Source of the DNA: Actinidia chinensis
Taxonomy: Eukaryota; Streptophyta; Magnoliopsida; Ericales; Actinidiaceae
DNA: 10,000 bases
Direction of reading: 5' to 3'
NCBI GenBank assembly: GCA_009663005.1
Contig: VIGQ01000009.1
Span: forward strand, 10,001-20,000
Positions within the stretch are counted from its first letter, which is position 1, and each line of letters starts with the position of its first letter. Positions 7,375 through 10,000 of this stretch are shown here, in pieces. The position numbers and the translations under genes are program-made. Below the pieces are notes generated by a model. The model searched no databases, was not told where the DNA came from, and was given only the letters and a program-made list of their open reading frames with translations.

Positions 7375-7478
7375 AGAGAAGGAATGCTTCTAAGGGTGGT
7401 TGCTCCTCTCTGTAAGATGATCTTAAGCGCTGATCAGATTTTCAAGCCAATATTTCAGTTCACAACTAAATCACGCCC
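7375..7478 (+). ncRNA. Candidate H/ACA-like RNA, type I-like, copy 3 (ACA box lost)
   Basis: AGAGAAGGA pairs with TCCTCTCT in the 5' hairpin. AGATGA at 7415-7420 fits the H-box pattern. The 3' end reads AATCACGCCC in place of AATCAACAGCCC, a two-base loss that removes the ACA. The lead-in AACTCAATAATGCTCC resembles type I, while the hinge resembles type II, so it may be a recombinant of the two. Confidence 0.3.
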
Positions 7479-7480
7479 TT

Positions 7481-7504
7481 GTGTGTGTGTGTGTGTGTGT
7501 GTGT
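7481..7504. repeat. GT microsatellite
   Basis: Twelve GT units at the position where other H/ACA-like copies are followed by TTGTGTGTATAG-type sequence. Confidence 0.9.
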
Positions 7505-7957
7505 TTGCAGACTTTTGGGACAAGTTAGGTAGGCTATGTGTCCAATCTAGTCGTTCCTCGAACCTTTCATCTTGTTTTTGCCTTTGCAAAAAATGATGTT
7601 TGATCGCGCTAGTAATAACTTTACTATTGGATCACACTTGCTTTGATTGAGTAGTGGTTTTTGATATAGACCATTTATTCTATAAACAAAGTGACTTGTC
7701 ATTCCACTATGGATGCTTATGAACTGATTTGTTGCGACAAGATGAATAGTTTCAAACTATGAAACAGCCTCACACACTCTACTACTTTACTCTAAAGTTT
7801 GGACTTTAAGCACCTTTTGGCATTTGTAGGGTTATATGGTGTGTTTGAGAATTGGATTGGTCTCATGATCAACTTTTCTTTCGTTTCCTTTTCCTTGTTC
7901 TTGTTCCGTTGGTGGTGCTTGTGTTTCGAGCAATGATCTATATCCTAACCCTATAAC
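7505..7957. other. Unassigned stretch inside the array
   Basis: I find no clear match to the other modules, no open frame of note and no RNA motif. It may be an insertion or a module too decayed to see. CTAACCCTATAACGG at its right end (7945-7959) echoes the small-hairpin block. Confidence 0.35.
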
Positions 7958-8138
7958 GGCTGTGATGATATTTTTCTCGACATCTATATTAGAAAGGTTG
8001 GCCTTTGCTTTTGGGGGGCAACTCTGAGGGCCTTGTGTGAGAGACTGATAGGTCCCTCTTAAGGGAACTTCTGTTTGCTGCCAAGGTGGGCACCTCCTTT
8101 CTCTGCTCCGATCAGAAAACAGTTCTGCAACCTCAGCC
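7958..8138 (+). pseudogene. Divergent box C/D-like copy 7, without upstream hairpin
   Basis: GGCTGTGATGATATTTTTC (7958-7976) matches the 5' end of the C/D family, with box C GTGATGA at 7962-7968. GGTGGGCACCTCCTTTCTCTG (from 8085) matches the 3' half. Box D is replaced by CTGC (8125-8128), and GGCTG can pair instead with CAGCC at 8134-8138. The centre is expanded with unrelated GC-rich sequence. The upstream stem-loop is missing. It is most likely a decayed copy, though a functional variant is not excluded. Confidence 0.35.
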
Positions 8139-8204
8139 TTACAAATTTATAAATTTTGTAAGAACGTGCTACTATATATGTATACATTTGTGTTGTTTGG
8201 GGGG

Positions 8205-8482
8205 GATTCTTTTTCTTTGTCACTTTTGGTTGTTGCCTCTTGCTGGTGAAAACAGCTTGGGCAAATTCACTGATCCTCCCGTGGTTTTTTCATGGACATT
8301 GAGCTACCACAGAGCTGAATTGGTTGTCGATTTATTTCCCAAAAAAAAAAGTTGTGACAATAGATTTCTAAGAGCAATGAGTCAGGCATAGAATCCAATT
8401 GTTTCTTGCAGGGCAACCTGTATGGTCCCTCTGATAGAGGTACCGTTGTTGCAGCCATGCCATAGTCAAATTTCCCTAATAA
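8205..8482 (+). other. Unassigned conserved block, copy 2
   Basis: This is the second copy of the block at 5290-5600. Its best structure is CAACCTGTATGGTCCCTCT-GAT-AGAGGTACCGTTG (8413-8449): a CCTCT/AGAGG apex, a GGT/ACC stem and a CAAC/GTTG base. It continues with TTGCAGCCATG, which echoes the C/D internal hairpin, and ends TCAAATTTCCCTAAT. ATAGAA (8389-8394) fits an H-box pattern, but there is no matching ACA in the expected place. Class and function unknown. Confidence 0.4.
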
Positions 8483-8488
8483 TCCTTC

Positions 8489-8507
8489 GTGTGTGTGTGT
8501 GTGTGTG
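8489..8507. repeat. GT microsatellite preceding small hairpin copy 3
   Basis: About nine GT units. The two other small-hairpin copies also follow GT-rich runs (3474-3492 and 5624-5635), so this run is a fixed part of the repeat unit. Confidence 0.85.
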
Positions 8508-8516
8508 GTATTTGGG

Positions 8517-8541
8517 TAGGGGTTAGATTTCTGACACCCTA
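8517..8541 (+). other. Small hairpin block, copy 3
   Basis: TAGGGGT pairs with ACCCTA across a loop with GATTTCTG. It lies only about 36 bases before the next conserved stem-loop, closer than in the other modules. Confidence 0.4.
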
Positions 8542-8576
8542 TAGCTAAACAAGAACTTGAAAGCATATTATGATCA

Positions 8577-8645
8577 AGTTTTCCATACTTACTTGGTAAT
8601 ATACCCAACTCTCTAGACGTTGGGAAATTATTCAGTGGAATGACT
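8577..8645 (+). other. Conserved stem-loop upstream of C/D copy 5
   Basis: AGTT plus TTCCA pairs with TGGAA plus GACT, with one bulge on each side. The consensus arms are ATTCAT/ATGAAT, so both strands of the stem have changed here while staying complementary. The inner stem has decayed to CCAACTC..GTTGG. It ends 19 bases before the C box position. Confidence 0.45.
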
Positions 8646-8657
8646 ACTACTACTTTA

Positions 8658-8796
8658 GAGGCTGTGAGATATTTTTCTTCAGGTTTATGTCTCAGAAGCT
8701 GAGAATTGTGCCATTTTCTGACACGACAACTGTTGCTGCAGTCATAGTGGGCACACGCCACTTCTCTTCTCTGTATCAAAACCAAATATGAGCCTC
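8658..8796 (+). ncRNA. Candidate box C/D snoRNA, copy 5 (both boxes changed)
   Basis: GAGGC (8658-8662) and GCCTC (8792-8796) form a perfect terminal stem. Box C reads GTGAGAT (one T missing) and box D reads ATGA (8788-8791). D'-like CTGA is intact at 8699-8702. The internal hairpin has GAC (8725-8727) opposite GTC (8741-8743), where other copies have GGC opposite GCC: a double change that keeps the pair. So RNA structure was maintained at some point, while the boxes have either decayed since or contain read errors. Confidence 0.4.
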
Positions 8797-8926
8797 ACCG
8801 TATAGATATATTGATATGTGTAGTGTGTGTGCATTTTAGAATCTCTGGTTGATTCCTGAGATGAAAATTGGTTTGCATTTAGATGCTCTCTAAAGAATTT
8901 GCTAAATTGAACTCAGACTAGGCTCC

Positions 8927-9038
8927 AGCATAAGGGAAGGGTGTTTCTAAGGTGGTGTGCCCCCTCTCGTTAAGTTGATCTGATTTCTATCGATTTCAGA
9001 GCCAAGGATTTCGGTTTTTCTTAACTTAATCGACAGCC
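8927..9038 (+). ncRNA. Candidate H/ACA-like RNA, type I, copy 4
   Basis: The 5' stem is weak (AGGG with CCCT). The hinge is TTAAGTTGA. GATT/AATC closes the last stem, and ACA at 9033-9035 is followed by GCC. The lead-in TGAACTCAGACTAGGCTCC (8908-8926) is the type I signature. Confidence 0.35.
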
Positions 9039-9044
9039 GTTGTG

Positions 9045-9206
9045 TTTGCATAGATATCTACACTCTATATAATTAACAGCTAATAACCTTTTTTTTTAGC
9101 CTAACCCAGCCTAACCCTTGTGTTGGTGCTAAATAAAAATGACTTAACACCTTACCGTTTAAAGGCTGCTTTTTGATAACTTGGTTCCGGCCCCAAGACC
9201 GACTAT
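9045..9206. other. Insertion-like spacer with AGCCTAACCC doublet
   Basis: Two perfect copies of AGCCTAACCC lie head to tail at 9098-9117, after a 9-base T run. The rest is not shared with other modules. It may be a small insertion between type I and the broken spacer hairpin. Confidence 0.35.
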
Positions 9207-9350
9207 CTGTGGGACCAATTCTAATGTTATGCGAGGGGCCAGGGCACAACCCCTTTAACCTGTATGGACGTACCCCTCATGAATTACTAGCACCTAAGAT
9301 GTTTAAAAACTCTGAGACCTTTAGTAGTTGAAGCTGAAACAAGACTCAAA
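9207..9350 (+). repeat. Broken spacer stem-loop, copy 3
   Basis: TGTGGGACCAATTCTAATG matches the start of the spacer stem-loop block, and CCTTTAGTAGTTGAAGCTGAAACAA (from 9320) matches its end. The centre is replaced by unrelated GC-richer sequence (GGGGCCAGGGC near 9235), so the inverted-repeat arms no longer pair. Confidence 0.4.
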
Positions 9351-9369
9351 GAAAAAAGAAAAAGAATCA

Positions 9370-9447
9370 AGTTATTCCATGCTTACTAGGTAATAATACC
9401 CAAGCTCTCTTAGAAGTGCGAAAAATTATTCCATGGTATGGGTAACT
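9370..9447 (+). other. Conserved stem-loop upstream of C/D copy 6
   Basis: GTTATTC, a bulged C and ATGC pair with GTATGGGTAAC. The 3' arm has GGGT where other copies have GAAT, and both changes still pair as T-G wobbles. It ends 16 bases before the C box position. Confidence 0.45.
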
Positions 9448-9456
9448 ACTACATTA

Positions 9457-9590
9457 GATGTTGTGATTATTTTCTCTGAGTTCATTTTCTTAGACACTAT
9501 ACTTATGATCCATTACTTGTCGTGGCAATGTTTATTGCAGCCATGGTACGCACACTCTGGTTTCTCTGATCAAAATACAAATCTAGCCTC
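9457..9590 (+). ncRNA. Candidate box C/D snoRNA, copy 6 (box D shortened)
   Basis: Box C reads GTGATTA (9463-9469) and box D reads CTA before GCCTC (9586-9590); the G is missing. The 5' stem is GATGT, which pairs only partly. The CTCAG/CTGAG mini-hairpin is lost. The internal hairpin TGGCAAT (9523-9529) with ATTGCAGCCA (9534-9543) shows AAT/ATT where other copies have AAC/GTT, a compensated C-G to T-A change. This is probably a degenerate copy. Confidence 0.35.
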
Positions 9591-9758
9591 CCCGTAATAG
9601 AGTATACGTATCTTTATATCTAATGTGCGGTGTTTGTGAGAGAGAGGTGATGGAGATAAAATGGGGATTATAGAAATGTTTTGGGTATAAATAGAATCAC
9701 CCTGATTTTAGACCATCAATTATTTGGGATTTGATGAATGCATAAGAGGCTAAGTCGG

Positions 9759-9844
9759 AGAGAAGGCATGTTTTCAAGGTAGGTTGCCCTCTCTGCAGAA
9801 TGATCAGATCATTAAGCCAACCTTTTCAAACAAAATCAACAGCC
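9759..9844 (+). ncRNA. Candidate H/ACA-like RNA, type II, copy 4 (shortened)
   Basis: AGAGAAGGC pairs with GCCCTCTCT in eight of nine positions. The hinge is AGAATGA, one base off the usual AGATGA. The middle stem is shortened to AATGAT/ATCATT, and ACA at 9839-9841 is followed by GCC. The upstream AAATAGAATCACCC (9689-9702) matches the lead-in of type II copy 1. At about 86 nt it is short for a two-hairpin H/ACA RNA. Confidence 0.35.
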
Positions 9845-9925
9845 ATTTGGTGTATGTTTGTGTGTATAAAAGAATTGAGGATTGAGGGAATATCAAATAT
9901 AATAACAATCTGATTAGGAATTACA

Positions 9926-9997
9926 CCCCCCCCCCCCCACCCAAAACCCCCCCCCCCCCCCCCCCACACCCCCGCCCCCCCCCCCCCCCCCCCCCCC
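9926..9997. repeat. Poly-C tract, probable sequencing or assembly artefact
   Basis: About 70 bases are nearly all C, broken by a few A and one G. Such long runs are rare in plant genomes and typical of read ends or contig joins in error-prone data. Treat the last 75 bases as unreliable. Confidence 0.8.
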
Positions 9998-10000
9998 ATA

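Larger units (their letters stand above)
3474..9850 (+). repeat. Degenerate tandem array of structured, small-RNA-like blocks
   Basis: Several block types recur in the same orientation: hairpin plus C/D-like element at 3758, 5043, 5806, 7053, 8577 and 9370; H/ACA-like elements at 4160, 4484, 4704, 6350, 6725, 7375, 8927 and 9759; a spacer stem-loop at 4874, 6881 and (broken) 9207; an unassigned conserved block at 5290 and 8205; and a small hairpin after a GT run at 3493, 5642 and 8517. Spacing between hairpin copies alternates roughly 1.2-1.5 kb and 0.8 kb, giving a higher-order unit near 2 kb. Copies differ by many substitutions and small indels, so the array is old, under weak constraint, or read with errors. 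No protein frame is conserved among copies, which argues for RNA rather than peptide products. Confidence 0.75.

Noticed and set aside
8267..8785. Longest open frame in the window, 172 codons on the minus strand
   Set aside because: It runs antisense through the conserved block, GT run, hairpin and C/D copy 5. The GT run gives a His-Thr repeat in the translation. The matching frame is not open in the other copies.
3474..9850. CRISPR array
   Set aside because: Repeats are long, diverged and irregularly spaced, with no short identical repeat separated by uniform spacers; the sequence looks eukaryotic.
1..10000. tRNA, rRNA or spliceosomal snRNA genes
   Set aside because: I looked for tRNA B-box and anticodon-arm patterns and familiar snRNA starts on both strands and found none. 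A tRNAscan-SE and Infernal run would settle it.

Overview
This window looks like nuclear DNA from a seed plant. It is AT-rich and has no convincing protein gene. It carries non-autonomous DNA-transposon remnants of a plant type, with AAACCAAAC and CAAACAAGGGCC ends. It also holds a dense mixed cluster of candidate box C/D and H/ACA-like small RNAs, an arrangement best known from land plants. The taxon is an inference. All open frames are short, and the longest ones run antisense through the RNA-like repeats.

Layout. Bases 1-2500 are largely unassigned single-copy DNA: a minus-strand C/T-rich stretch near 720-1400, and a weak candidate last exon of a minus-strand gene near 1957-2106. Bases about 2510-3710 hold MITE-like material, with a 13-bp inverted repeat (2575-2587 and 2843-2855) and two GGGCC-ending tails. 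From about 3470 to 9850 the plus strand is a degenerate tandem array. Its recurring blocks are (a) a 70-85 nt stem-loop; (b) 16-19 nt further on, a box C/D snoRNA-like element of 134-145 nt, six clear copies plus one divergent; (c) an H/ACA-like element of about 86-119 nt, eight copies in two subtypes; (d) a spacer stem-loop, two good copies and one broken; (e) an unassigned conserved block, two copies, followed by a GT run and a small AGGGGTT/ACCCT hairpin, three copies. The order suggests a higher-order unit of about 2 kb: hairpin+C/D, type I, type II, spacer hairpin, hairpin+C/D, block e.

The best evidence that the array encodes structured RNA is base pairing that survives sequence change. 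The C/D terminal stem GAGGC/GCCTC changes only to wobble pairs in two copies. The C/D internal hairpin shows two separate double changes (GGC/GCC to GAC/GTC; AAC/GTT to AAT/ATT). The upstream hairpin also keeps its pairing in diverged copies. If the blocks are co-transcribed, the arrangement would be a polycistronic snoRNA precursor in which the stem-loops might act as processing signals; this is inference. I could not assign guide targets or match any known family. The window ends in a poly-C tract that looks like a sequencing or assembly artefact, so some single-base losses in the box motifs may be read errors.
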